A DNA stretch of 64,000 nt, from assembly GCA_034509925.1 (NCBI GenBank), contig CM067536.1, positions 9,423,001 to 9,487,000 of the forward strand. The letters run 5' to 3'. Made by a program: the position numbers and the translations under genes. Shown piece by piece: positions 52,701 through 64,000 of the stretch. Positions within the stretch are counted from its first letter, which is position 1. Each line of letters begins with the position of its first letter. The notes beneath the pieces were generated by a model. The model did no database searches. It worked only from the letters and a program-made list of their open reading frames with translations, and was not told the origin of the DNA. This stretch comes from Hirudinaria manillensis. Lineage: Eukaryota; Annelida; Clitellata; Hirudinida; Hirudinidae.

Positions 52701-53034
52701 CCATTCTCGTGGGAAGGTGTTTGCCGGCCTCCAAGGAAGGGTTCGGACCGAACTCCACGTCGACGCTACTCGTGCTGTCGTCGGGACTCGAGCTTTGCAA
52801 GAACGTTTTGTTGACGAAAGAAAAAATAAATCGAGGAAAGCACTTCGACTCGTCCGTTTGTTCTCCATCTTTGCCGTCGTTGGTCGCGTTGGGCGAGAGT
52901 AGCATCTGCGTCTTCGTGGATGATTTTAATTCTTCGGCCTTCTTCTTTATCTTTGTAATTGATTCTTTTGTGAAAAGTCTAAAGGGGGGATAAGGTGGAT
53001 AATTGAATTGAAACTCTAATTCCGATTGTCCCAT
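37747..53034 (-). CDS. Voltage-gated sodium channel alpha subunit (Nav1/para type)
   Basis: Four-domain pore protein of excitable membranes. About two dozen exons run from ATG at 53034 (FRLFTKESI; other in-frame Met codons lie upstream) to the stop at 37747. Domain I: 51123-51241, 50577-50657 (S1), 48825-48953 (S2-S3), 48465-48556 (S4, LRTLRVLRALK), 47591-47794 (S5), about 47402-47453, 46430-46571 (pore) and an S6 exon near 46190-46355. The I-II linker includes 45693-45020. Domain II: 44080-42395 (S4 LRSFRL, pore [10 protein letters not shown]6 [11 protein letters not shown]). The II-III linker is Ser-rich. Domain III: 41272-39772 (S4 [19 protein letters not shown]). III-IV linker 39459-39566. 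Domain IV: 39264-37747 (S4 [18 protein letters not shown]). Pore residues are Asp, Glu, Lys and Ala (TQDCWEN, CGEWVES, TFKGWAD, TSAGWDM), so it is sodium-selective DEKA, not the DEEA Nav2 type. An IQ motif ([12 protein letters not shown]) ends the tail. A few loop or linker exons are unresolved. Confidence 0.93.
47795..48464 (-). other. GC-AG intron in the sodium channel gene (domain I S4-S5)
   Basis: The S4 exon ends GTCCCAG|GCAAGAG and the next begins ATGCAG|GACTGAAAACC. Joining G|GA gives the conserved [11 protein letters not shown] across the S4-S5 linker. No GT donor fits the frame, so this is a GC-AG intron of the standard U2 class. Confidence 0.75.
49371..49460. repeat. Degenerate telomere-like CCCTAA tract inside a sodium channel intron
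   Basis: The plus strand shows CCCTAACCCTAGCCCTAAC followed by imperfect copies (TTTAACCC, CCTTAACCCTAA, CCTTAATCCTAACC). This is the reverse complement of the TTAGGG-like motif at 15.9-18.6 kb. The tract is short and decayed, without the spacer or CACCAT parts. A still smaller fragment (TTTAACCCTAACCC) lies at about 54176-54189. Confidence 0.75.
50658..51122 (-). other. AT-AC (U12-type) intron in the sodium channel gene
   Basis: Between the exon ending in ILTHP and the exon starting CFSLLVM no GT donor exists. Instead the minus strand reads CCATCC|ATATCCTTT, an exact U12 5' splice site of the AT-AC class. At the other end the intron closes with ...CCAC before GTGCTTCAG, preceded by TTCCTGAAC, a near match to the U12 branch site, about ten bases upstream. 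The join is phase 2 (CC|G, Pro) and yields [16 protein letters not shown], matching the insect and vertebrate S1 region. Vertebrate sodium channel genes are known to carry an AT-AC intron at this region. Confidence 0.85.
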
Positions 53035-54015
53035 TCCTCTCGGGTGTCGACGACGGAAGTTTTGGTCGTCTTTATGTCGCCTCGATGTGACTGAAAAGGT
53101 GGAAAAAATGGCGAATTCGATGCTCAATCGGTCGGTCGTCGGTGAATTACAACTCGCAACCAACTTCTTGCATCTTACATTTACAATTTTTTTTTCTAAA
53201 TTTACAACTCAAATAAGGAATGAAAAAATGTTAGTGTCAATAAAACAGCTTCCACGATCATCATCAAGTTTAGAGTACTCCCTTGAAGTATAAAATTAAA
53301 AGCAATTAAAAACACCTGGAGTTGGAATTTGTTGATGGCTCCCTTAATTGTTCTTTGCTTCTCTGAATTATCTTTTCGTCGTCATCATCACCACTAATAC
53401 GACCGTCGTGATTCTAGTAACGAGGCTTCTGCAAAATAAATCACGTCGTGCTATTGGTTCGTTGATATTTGCTAAAAAATTGCATGGAAAACGTAGGAGA
53501 AGCGGATGTTCGGAGAATGGAAATTAGGTTGCCCGTCAGGGAACGCTTTGCTTAAATGTGCTGCTTCGTTGGAAAGACGATCGAATGGAAAAGTGAAACG
53601 AGTGTTCACCATCAACTCTCTTCGAAGTGAACCTGTGAAAATATCATCTATACGAAGGCGACTTGTTATCTGAGAAGCGCAGCTGGTTATGGTTGGTCAG
53701 TGTAATGGATGGTCCAAGGGTGATGACGACGACGATGATGAGGACCGCTAATATGACGACTACGTGGCTTCAAAAAAAAAAGAAATTCTGGAAAAAATTC
53801 TTTCGGTGAATGATCATAGCACCATTTCAAGTCATCTTAAAGCACGCATTTCTGGCAATTAGTGAAAAATCTCCAAAATTTTAAATGGAAAATCAACCTT
53901 CTTTGAAATGATAACAATTACTGGCATCCATTCATGAATGACAAATGATCGTCATTGTGATGATTCCTAATAATATTACACTCGTTGCCACCGCAAAATT
54001 ATTATTAAAGTTGTT

Positions 54016-54061
<46 letters not shown>

Positions 54062-54093
54062 GTGTTATTATTATTATAATTATTATTATTATT

Positions 54094-54124
<31 letters not shown>

Positions 54125-54189
54125 TCATTATTATTATTATTATTATCATTATTATTATTATAAATTCAGAAAACCTTTAACCCTAACCC

Positions 54190-54266
<77 letters not shown>

Positions 54267-57010
54267 TATTATTGCCGAATAATTCCAGCCTCATGGACTT
54301 GAAGCACACCTCGGCTTCACATGCGATGCTGGATAATCGGCTTACAAGAGGAACTTTCCTCCGTCAAACAGCCACGTGATGTCAGTGCTGAAGTACTGAT
54401 GATGATCACTTTTGATGACCAATGAAAATGATGAGGGTGATGATAATGATGACATTGACTTTAGTGCTGGCGAATAAGCACAATCCACATTCGGAGTTGG
54501 TGTTTCTTACATCGGAAGTTCAAGTTTTTGAAATCCTTGAAATATTGTTTCTGTGTCTTTTACTAATACTGCACAATAATAACGTGCAGTATTATATCAT
54601 TAAAACATTAAATGGAAATAAATTTTTACTATTATTAAATATTGAAAGAGTAATAAATAAAATAATATATAATTACATATATTTTTTATAATAATAATAA
54701 TAATAATCGTTAATAATATCATTATCGTATGCTGCAACGCATAATAAGAAAATGCTAGTTCGACAGAGCATCGATGACCTCTAACCTTGATGCTTTTTGA
54801 AGTTCATTTGAAGAACAGGTGGGAGATGAATTCATTTTCACCTTTCAAAAAATCCTCAGTCTTCGTTGTTCTTCGTTGAATCAGAATCTATTGCGAAGAT
54901 AACCAAGCACTGATTCGTAATTAAGTCAGTATTTTTCTGATTTTTTATTAACAACAAAAAAAGAGAGAGAATTTATAGTAATGTCGGATTTAATATTAAT
55001 TCTCTTCCAAGTAAGCATGCGTCATCCGTGTTTGACATCCTCTCGTCAAAGACATCGCTTCGTGGTCCTTATAAGCAGAATAATTGAGATGTCCCTCGTC
55101 GTTGTCTTCGTCAGCAAGTTGTTGCTCAATGCGGTTTTTGCTTTTAATTAAAATTTAAAATAAGCCATTTTTTATTCAATGCGAATTTATGCTAAAAAAA
55201 GTTTATTTAGAAAATTAATCAAAAATGACGAAAATTGGATATCACTTGTGATGGAGATTCTATTTTTTCTACGCTTAATGGAGGTTCGTCATCATTATGA
55301 AGATACCATGATCATTACAAGCTCCTCATCATCATCATCATCATCATAATCGCCTAAGATCAATCAATATCATTGTGACACTCACTTTATTAGCCACGTC
55401 TTTGCTTCTTTCCATCCTTTTGCAATTTTGACTTGAGTTTTAAATTATAAGAGGTTAAGATCTTAATTTCAGACCTCAATTACTTATCAATTACAAAGTA
55501 TATTTCTCATTTAATCTACCATTTGTCAGATATTTCAAGTATGTCTCAAAGAGCCAATGATCAAATAAAATGGTTGTAATGGAAGCCAGAACATATGAAC
55601 CTCGATTCGGCTAATTACAGGAATAAATATTTTTTCTCAATGGAATCTAAAAAAGAAAAATATGTCAGGGAAATTTATAAAAACCAGTCTTGACAAAGAC
55701 GGTTTAATTAAATATTGAAAACAATTTCGACGGAATGAAATAAAATTTGCATTAATGCTCGATTTTACGGTCGGGTGAATTAAGGGCAGAATTTCTGAAT
55801 GAATGGATTCGTAGCCCAATGAATCCACGAATGAATGAATTTTTGACCGATGAAGTTACGAGGCGATTGGACGCCAAGTCTTTGAAAAGCCCTGTCGCGT
55901 GGAGATAGCGTGACGTTTAACATCAGCTTCATCGGTGCCAGGTGATCACGGAGTTCGACCATCGTCATCTTCGCCACCATCGTCATCTTCGCCACCATCG
56001 CCGTCATCATCGTAAATGATGACAATTAGCTTTGGTCGCAGTCTACGAAATGTCTCTTTTGTATCGACATGCATCAGCCATTTCCATTTTAACGACACCC
56101 ATCATTATCATCACCACTAATCTGAAGGCAATGGAGATTAATTATATTTCTACGCGTGGGAGGCCTCGGACGTGACTTGGAAACAACCCACGATGTCCAA
56201 TTAGCTACAATTAATGAAGACCACCCAACTCTGCCATCATCATCATCATCATTATCATCATCATCATCATAGGCACAAACAGCCACCCCCGTAATGGATC
56301 AAATAACAATACCTTGCTGTCGTTGTTTTATGTCCACTACGCACAAGACGACTATCATCACCAACAACTTCCCACAGCGAATACACAAGACTTTATAAAT
56401 ATAAAAACGATTTCGAAATATTCTACAGAAACGGGGCACTTTCTTGCACGGAACATTTAAGCTGCTGGAATTACGAATTAGGAAGATTTTTATTTTAAAA
56501 ACAATTAAATGAACTGATAATGAACAATGACAATGAACTGTCCTTAAACAAGGCTAGAAACAAGAACAGATTTAATCCATCAAGTAATAATGTGATAAAT
56601 AAAAGCAGTAATAGCGTTAATAATCGGCAATCACATACGATCTAAAACAATCTACGTATTAAACGCAGAGGTGTACTCTGGAATGGTTGGCTGACCTGAT
56701 GACCTAATGTAAGTTAAACGACCAATCGGAGGGCAAGTTATAATTAGCAGCAGTTCGTAATGTCACTGAGTATTATTAGTTTCGCAATCAAATTAATCTA
56801 CCACTTAAGAACCGGATGAACTCCTGAAGACTAGCGAATGATAAATAAATAAATAGAAATATATTTCTATTTCAATCCCCTCAAAACCAAGCACGACATC
56901 CACCTAACGAACGCATCGAAATCATCTATTTACAAGCAATGCAATTCTCCTAATAAGCATCCGACTAAGAATAATAAATAAACGAATAACGATAGTCTGT
57001 AAATTGAGTC
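53035..57010. other. Gene-free stretch with microsatellites
   Basis: I see no exon with family resemblance. The region holds a long ATT array (54019-54264), smaller CAT tracts (about 55327-55347 and 56237-56271) and AT-rich sequence. The promoter of the sodium channel (minus strand) should lie at its left end and the 3' untranslated region of the DUF7042-type gene at its right end. Confidence 0.6.
54008..54264. repeat. (ATT)n microsatellite array
   Basis: Long runs of ATT/TTA units, broken by GTG, ATC and AAT variants and by a short unique segment (about 54160-54190) that itself contains a telomere-like TTTAACCCTAACCC. Confidence 0.93.
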
Positions 57011-60000
57011 TTAAAAGATGCAAACTCGGACGATGGCAAAGAGCAGGATCGACGCGACGACGTCGAAACGATTCGATCGCAAGTCCGAAGGCGACGAGGA
57101 AGTTTTGCCGTCGAGAACGAAAATTTCCAAGACTGGTCGCCAGGGGTTCTCTCCGGTGTCGTATCTTTGCGAGCATTCGTCGACTGTTGAAAAGTTGTTA
57201 CAATCAATCTTCGAGGCATTTAAAGGATTACTTAAAAAATCCATGCAAGATGACGATCAATTAATTTAGATGTAACCACGATTGCACGGCTCCAAAACTA
57301 AGGCGCTTTTTAAACTCGTCCTTAACGCCGCTTTCTCCTTTCGAAATGGCTTCGTTAAGGCTTCCGGAAGCGTCTTTGCGTTTTAATATTCGTCGTCGTC
57401 GGTAACGCGCCGAACTTACAAAGTCTTTCGTTTTCTTTGAGGACCAATCTGAGGCTGCTACCTTCGTCGGGAGTGTTGCTGGTGGCCGTCTGTTTGACGT
57501 CGCAATGGGCAGAAGACGACCTCGACATGTGGATCTCTCTCCAACCCACCCTCTCGTAAACCTGGAAAACGACGTTTGGATTCGATATTTCTCGACCTCC
57601 GTTCACACGTTTTAGAATTATTAGAGTCGATTAATTCGATCGATCAATTACGTCGCATCGCTGCAAAGTTCAACTTATCCACAAGCGTGCCTAAAGGATT
57701 GCTCTGCACTATTGGCAGGTCAAAGATGTTGACGTTGCAAGAACGTTCAGAACCTTTCCACTCGAATCACGTTCGCGGATCAAATTCGAGGCGAAAGGAA
57801 ACGCGTTCAAAAGTTCGTCGAGAATGCGGGAGTTCGCGTAAACTTTAAACTTCTTACGATCGCTCCCGACTCGTGGAATTATAAATAAATAAAAAAATTA
57901 AAAAGCAAATATTGCACGGTAAATTTTTATTAGTTAGTTAGATTTAATGCTAAGCAAAATGCAAAGAAAATGAACAGAAGTCACGTAAAAGTCGAGCTTT
58001 CGCAAAGAAGGTCGTTCGAACGAGATTAAGGTGTCACAAAAGCAAACAAGATCTCGAGTGGTTTAGTTTTTTGAATTAATTTTAAAAAGCATCCGCCGCC
58101 CTTCGGTCTCCCGTCTCGAAGTAACTCTCGACTCGATCTCCGACGTGCAAACTTCCAATCAAAACTCGACCCTTTTCCCTGCCCGCACGTCGGCGGGCGA
58201 TTTTCAGACGTCTCTAAAAACCAAAAGAAAAACGAAGCCGCGGCCGGTCGCAGGATTTATTTGTAAACAAAGACGAGCACTCGAAAGATCGAGAGATCTC
58301 TCGAGGAGACTTCGGAGAATTCGAAAATCGAGATTTTAACGACGGCCGCAAAAGTTCGCGACGGTGCGGAGGACGCGTCCGATTGCGTTTTTATCGATTT
58401 TCGTTCCCGACCGATTGCGGGACGTAAAACTTTATGACGCACGCTTTGTCGCACAGATAAGAAGAAAGTTTTCGACCAATTAGATTGCATAATAAATTTA
58501 AACGTTAATAAAAGTAATTTGTCATTTTAAGATAAATCGTCCTTCTGGTAATCCTTTAAACGATGCAATTAAATTTTCGACCTTTTACGAGACAAATTTT
58601 TAAAAGCCTCTGAAAGTGGGTCCTCGCAGCATAGTTGCCCTAATTCCATTTTATTAATTACAAAATACAATTGATTCCAGTAGAACATTCTAACTAATTA
58701 ATCACAACTTATCAACAATCTATTAATATTTATTATAATCCTAATTTATTAATATTTATTATAATCCTAATTTATTAATATTTATTATAATCCCAATCTA
58801 TTAATATTCATCCTAAACTACTCGTGCCGCAAGTTCGTAAAGCATCGACGCCGATCCCGGTCGATTAATTATTAATTTAGGAAAATTCATAAATTTTGAT
58901 GACGAACCCAACACCTGAAGTTCGACACGGGGTCGAGAAGGTCGTAAGTCAACACGTAGGACTTCATGTTTTCCATCCAATATCCGACGCAAATCAGTTC
59001 CCTGTCCGGAACGTCTGCAAAATTTGAAAGTCGAGTAATTTCTTAAATGGCGACGAATTAATTAACGATCTCCGAACTACGTCGAGTACCGGACTCGTAT
59101 CAAACGATGACGCGCATAACGACGCTCCGGTTATTTCGAAAAGTGTTCGTAAAATAGAAGTAAATGCATCCTATTTAAGCCTTAAATTCATTTCAATGAC
59201 ACAAACAAAGCAGAAAAATTATAATGACTTTGTACCAAAAACTTTTGACAGTTGATTTTTAAAAATTTAACAATCAAACGAAAACATTAATTTAATTTTT
59301 GCTTTTCGCCCTCTCGGACGATTTGTTTTCTTTTAAATCGCAACGTAACGTTACGACGAACGCCCGAACCGACCGTACTCCCCGACGGGTCTTCCCGTGT
59401 GGTCCAACGAAGCGCAGTAGGAAACGTCCAAAGTCAGTTTCGAAGGCAGAGCGTCGCAAGACTTCAACTCCGACCGATCCTCCTTGCAGTCGACGGTGTG
59501 CCTCGGTCTTTCCGTCATCCCTCCGACCTCCGTCTTGTAAAGCTCCTCTTCGCTGCCCTCCTGAACGAAGGTGTACCGACCTCCTATCGGACAAGGAACG
59601 GGCGAAGGAGGATTCACTGCCGGCAGTGGAATTTTTTTTAATTTTGCAAGAAATAAGCAACTTTAATGGGAACCAATAAGGAAATGTTGATTAATGAGTA
59701 GAAATGTTCTTTTAATAACGATTAATATACTTATAATAACTTTTAATGTACAATTAATATACTTATAATAACTTTTAATGAACTTCAATCTCATGGTATT
59801 GTGAAATAAAGATACTACTCTTGTTGCTATTTAAGTCAGTTAATTGTATCATTAGATGTATAAGTATTAGCTGCCTTTAGTATTGTATATGTGCAATTAA
59901 TCATTGATACCTCATTGTTACTATTAATAACCATAAACAAAGTTATTGGATTTTTACTCACTCATGAAGTAGAAGTAGATCCACTCTTGTGGTTCATCTG

Positions 60001-63000
60001 ACCTTTCGTATGTGAAGGTCGACCAAGTGCAAGTCTCCCTGAAAATCCTCATCAAGTATTCCCGATCCTGGAGCATGGACAAACGAGCGGGCACGGGTTT
60101 GCCTGGAGGAAGCGATCGAAAACGGATTTAAAATCCGAGACGTGCCGTGCTTTCCCGAACGGACGTCTGGTTCCGATTCTGGCGCTCGAAACGTTTTAAG
60201 CGACGGAGTTCAAAACAAGAATAAAATTGTACTCACGTTGACTTACCCATTCGAAATCTGATGATGCTGTGATGTCTTTCGAGGAAATCATAACATACGA
60301 AGTGAGTCTCGCTGAAAGCAAAAGACGTGGTAACGCCTAAAACTCATTTCGACGTCTTTGCCGATCGTATCGAGGCGTCGACGCGGATCGAGAAGCACGC
60401 CAACGTCGCGCAAGCCGACCACGTCGACGTCTTAATGCATAATCGAAGGATACGAGATTTGTTTCCGAGATCGGAAACGTCTCCGTCAAAGTCAATTACG
60501 ACTTAATATTATATATCGCATCGTCATTTGTATTAATACGTAATTATATATCGCATCGTCAAAGGATGAATTATAATTTAATCTCCGTCATCACTGGGAC
60601 GAGGAATGACACTCACCATCTCCCTTCGTCGACGGTGAACGTCAGGTACCTGCTGTCGACGTGGGCCATGCATACAAAATACGAATTGAACACCTCGTAT
60701 TGGTTCAAAGTCGTCACCTGCGCGACACGATAGACGGTTTTGAAGTCGACGAAAGCACTCGAAACGATAATTAAAGAAAATTCCACCGACTCGATTAACT
60801 TCTAATAAGATGACTTTTATTATCTATTTATTTTATACTATTTAACTAATTTATTTTATACTATTTTAACCAGTGCACGATTCCCTAATGTGATGCTAAA
60901 TTTCGTTAAACGATCGACGCAAAAAGTAAAGAACCTTGGAGATGTGAGTGGTGTTGATGGTGACGGAATTGTCGTATTCTCCGCCCATGTAATAAACTCC
61001 CGTGAAGTTCCGAGGGAATCTGCACCCGGGTTCGACCGAAGGGATTTCGGCAAAGACGGCTGCGGTTCGAAGGTCGAGAAGATGAAATGCCGCGAATCGA
61101 ATCGCACGCGTTGCAACGACGTGTTGCAGATCGTTGAAATTATTCAAAGCTTAAGTACAAGAACTTAAGATGACATTGCAGAGAATGTGATGTTGAAGTG
61201 GGACAAAAGTTTGTTGATAATCAGGTTCTTCATAATTATCATTATCATTATAGCATTATACTACTGTAATGCATCGCTCGTTATAGCTCAACGTTGAGTT
61301 ACAAAAAATGCTCTTCATCATAACATTAATAATAATAATTAATAATAATAACAGCATATATTGTACAATATAACCATATTATTTCATAATATAATATTAT
61401 TTATAAAATCGATAGCGTTATTACAATTGACGCCATAATATCGATTGCACCAACTCGGTCTGATTATCAGCCTTATGTCGCCCTCGTATGGGGTTTGCAA
61501 CACCGCGCACGAGGCCCATCGGGACATGCTGAACCTTCTCTCGTTGTTTTCCATTTCCTGATCGTACCGAGTCAACTGGGTTATAAAATGTGTTATTATA
61601 ATTAATATAATTATTATATTTAATTCATTAATACAAATTATCGTATAATTTTTGGACAGAAAAGTTAAACTAAAAATAAAAAAGTTTATGTAATAATAAA
61701 ATAATAATTTAAAGTCAGTTTCTTATGTTTGTGTTGCATCACATTATATTATTATACGCTATATAATTATTATATTTAATTCATTAATACAAATTATCGT
61801 ATAATTTTTGGACAGAAAAGTTAAACTAAAAATAAAAAAGTTTATGTAATAATAAAATAATAATTTAAAGTCAGTTTCTTATGTTTGTGTTGCATCACAT
61901 TATATTATGTAATACTATATTATATTAAATTATATTTTATTATATTATAAATCCATACTTGCTTAGACAGCTTTTAGAATCAATGCAGGATTTTATTATT
62001 TTTATATGACGTATCGAAACTTATTTTAGAAAAAACACTGGTTGAGAATTATAAATGCAATTATTTTCAATCCAAATAATGGTTAATAATATTCAATAAC
62101 GATTTACTTAACCAGGCATCTGAACCTATTCCTGGGATGGACTTGTCCTAAGTCCGCAACTGCCGAAAAAACATTTCCGTTCGCTTCCTGCCAAGTTCCC
62201 AAACATTTGAATCGGATTTCTGAGAACATCGAAGACATTCTAAGTGATGATTTTAAGGACGTCACGAAATCAATAAATATAGTAAAATGCCGAGTAAATG
62301 AAGCATAATTATTAACTGAAACGTTATCGAAACATATATTGCATAAACGACGGTGACGACGACGACGTTTGTAAACGACAAGTGAAAAAAATAATTACAC
62401 GACGTTTTACGGCGTAAGGAGCTACCGCGTTAAGGTATAAGAGCGGGATATTAGGCACGCTCGAGAATCTTATGCACTAGGGACTTGCATGTTGAAAATA
62501 GATTGCAGGAAACCTCGATGAAATAATAATCTGCACGTTTTTAATTTATTCGAAACGATTGTTATCGAAGCGATGAAAAAAAACCGACTCGCCCTGAGGG
62601 AGCCGGCGACCTCGGAGCACTCTCCGAAACTCATGTCGAAGACCTGGTTGTCCACGTAGACGGACCCCGGCAGTTGGCAGGCGGTGATGACGTTGTGCGG
62701 GGAATTGCAGATGCTGCCTCCTCCGTAATCGACTTCGTAGCTGAAAGCGTAACAACCTTCGATGGTGGCCTTGCAATTAACCGTCTGAATATCGATCCCT
62801 GGGGAATGTTTTAGACTGTCATCAATTTATAAATATTACTATATTACTATATTACTATAAATTATTACTTATGACTAACATCATTGCTTTTGGGATTTAC
62901 ATTCAAAATAACTAAACGTCTAATGGACCTTATTCGACAACATTACTCTCGTCACTATAAATTAGCCACCGGTCATTGAATTTTTATTTATTTTTCAATC

Positions 63001-63352
63001 TTCTCACGTTTATTTACATTCACCACACAGATTATTATTTCATCAAGGTTTCCTGCAATCTATTTTCTACTATATCAAACATTCTCTAATTATCATTCAT
63101 CACAAACTACTGAGACCAATTTAGTCTTTATTAACTGTTTACAGAATCTTCTAATCTACACCGCAATGATGACATTGTAATTTTAAAATCACCAATGAAA
63201 GGACGGGCAGATTCAATAATTAATAATATTTAAATGATCACTCACTGAACATAGTCATGAAGTCCATGTTGACCTGTATATGACTGCAAACATCGTCAAA
63301 CAGCGAATCTTCATCAACATCCGAAGAAGACAAACATGAAGCTGGAGATGAT
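57011..63352 (-). CDS. Cysteine-rich surface protein of the DUF7042/7043 type with GPI-like C-terminus (5' incomplete)
   Basis: About twelve minus-strand exons are readable: 63352-63246 (LFDDVCSHIQVNM), 62801-62592 (CNSPHNVITACQLPGSVYV), 62222-62118 (IRFKCLGTWQEANGNVF), 61576 to about 61405 (SMSRWASCAVLQ), about 61140-60984 (EPGCRFPRNFTGVYYM), 60719-60619 (YFVCMAHVDSRYLTF), 60313-60246 (THFVCYDFLERHHSIIRFR), 60101-59965 (RETCTWSTFTYERSDEPQ), about 59618-59354 (CPIGGRYTFVQ), 59016-58908 (RELICVGYWMENMKSYVL), 57563 to about 57403 (VYERVGWREIHMSRS) and 57190-57011. Paired cysteines and the FKCLG-x-W, GCR-P-NFTG and CYDFxxRHHxIIRFR motifs resemble uncharacterised, mostly arthropod proteins with DUF7042 and DUF7043 domains. 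The C-terminus ends in a short hydrophobic helix and stop (VVASILLFAIVRVCIF), fitting a GPI signal. The function is unknown. The first visible exon starts at a splice acceptor, so the signal peptide lies further right, probably beyond the window. Confidence 0.7.
58721..58805. repeat. 26-bp tandem repeat
   Basis: Three close copies and a degenerate fourth of a 26-bp AT-rich unit (CTATTAATATTTATTATAAT plus CCTAAT) sit in the intron between two exons of the DUF7042-type gene. No coding role is apparent. Confidence 0.85.
61604..61915. repeat. 156-bp direct tandem duplication
   Basis: Two copies of a 156-bp AT-rich block lie head to tail (for example GGACAGAAAAGTTAAAC at about 61654 and again at about 61810, and CAGTTTCTTATGTTTGTG twice). 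They are almost identical over their length, so the duplication is recent. It lies in an intron of the DUF7042-type gene. Confidence 0.92.
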
Positions 63353-64000
63353 TAAAAGTAAAAACATTAGTTAGTAAAAAAATAAATAAAATCTCGGAAC
63401 GCCAGCAGAGATACAAGAAGAGAAGCAACTGTAAACATTCGCCTCAAGTGGGACAATGTAAATATGCTTAACAAGAGCCGTTAAACGCACGTGGAACTTA
63501 CAAAATCTGTGTTGTATGACGTTTGGAGTTCTAAAATGCAGATCTTGACACTGGTAACAACTTGATTTTCTGAATCGATTTTATTCAGAATTTAAAAAAA
63601 TATTATTGCGACATTATTGATTCCACTTTTCATTATTAATCTTTGTATTGTTGGCTAAAATATTACTGAGCGAACTCTTATTCAAGAACATTAAATGCGA
63701 ACGCCCTGTATTTTTATATTTTTCTGTTCAAGATCAATCGCAGGAATATAGCAGCCAAGGGCATCATCGACCATACTTGCCACTTGGGACTTCAAATGTG
63801 GAATTTAACAAAAATAACATTTTTATATTTATTTAATTTTGGTAACAATATTCGTCATTTTACAAATCAAAATTATAATACGTTATACCATTAAATTAGA
63901 AATTGTTAAATAATGGTTATCATATTTATGCTAGTATTTGTTACTAATCGCAGTATAAATGTTCGGATAAGTATTGTAATGTTTAAGTATTATGGTTAGT
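63353..64000. other. Right edge, no coding exon recognised
   Basis: This is probably intron of the DUF7042-type gene, because its first visible exon begins with an acceptor. I could not identify a signal-peptide exon. The open frame at 63648-63836 has no support. Confidence 0.5.

Overview
This is nuclear DNA from an animal, probably an invertebrate. It is AT-rich and intron-rich, with many microsatellites, GT-AG introns and metazoan-only gene families: a GATA1/2/3-class factor, a voltage-gated sodium channel with a DEKA filter, and a CUB/PAN/TSP1 protein. A protostome fits best. The sodium channel lies closest to invertebrate Nav1/para, the astacin architecture recalls nematode subgroup V NAS proteins, and the rightmost gene resembles proteins best known from arthropods. 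The interstitial repeats are TTAGGG-like rather than the TTAGG of most arthropods or TTAGGC of nematodes, so I do not name a phylum. All gene models were assembled by eye from splice signals, reading phase and family resemblance; exon edges are approximate unless a junction is described.

Layout. 1-6.6 kb: no recognisable gene, with a roughly 400-bp (AATC)n array. 6.65-10.69 kb (+): GATA factor. 11.6-15.3 kb (+): two intronless UDP-glycosyltransferase (UGT) genes. 15.85-19.1 kb: a higher-order satellite combining TTAGGG-like blocks with a CACCAT-rich minisatellite. 19.2-19.7 kb: remnant of a third UGT. 19.9-20.7 kb (+): small two-exon gene, possibly an axonemal protein. 20.8-22.6 kb (-): AP endonuclease APEX1. 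23.1-24.2 kb (+): IRAK1BP1/SIMPL homologue, head to head with APEX1. 24.7-25.9 kb: orphan exon-like pieces. 27.0-34.7 kb (+): large secreted protein with a zinc-ligand-less astacin domain, EGF, CUB, eight PAN modules and TSP1. 35.0-37.0 kb (-): type II membrane glycosyltransferase with a DXD motif. 37.7-53.0 kb (-): sodium channel alpha subunit. 53-57 kb: microsatellites only. 57.0-63.4 kb (-): GPI-anchored-looking cysteine-rich protein of the DUF7042/7043 type, whose 5' end is probably outside the window.

The genes do not form one pathway. The most unusual items are the pseudo-protease fused to a PAN array, the telomere-like higher-order repeat inside the UGT cluster, and the sodium channel, which carries an AT-AC U12-type intron, a GC-AG intron, a Cys at the tetrodotoxin site and an LFM inactivation motif.
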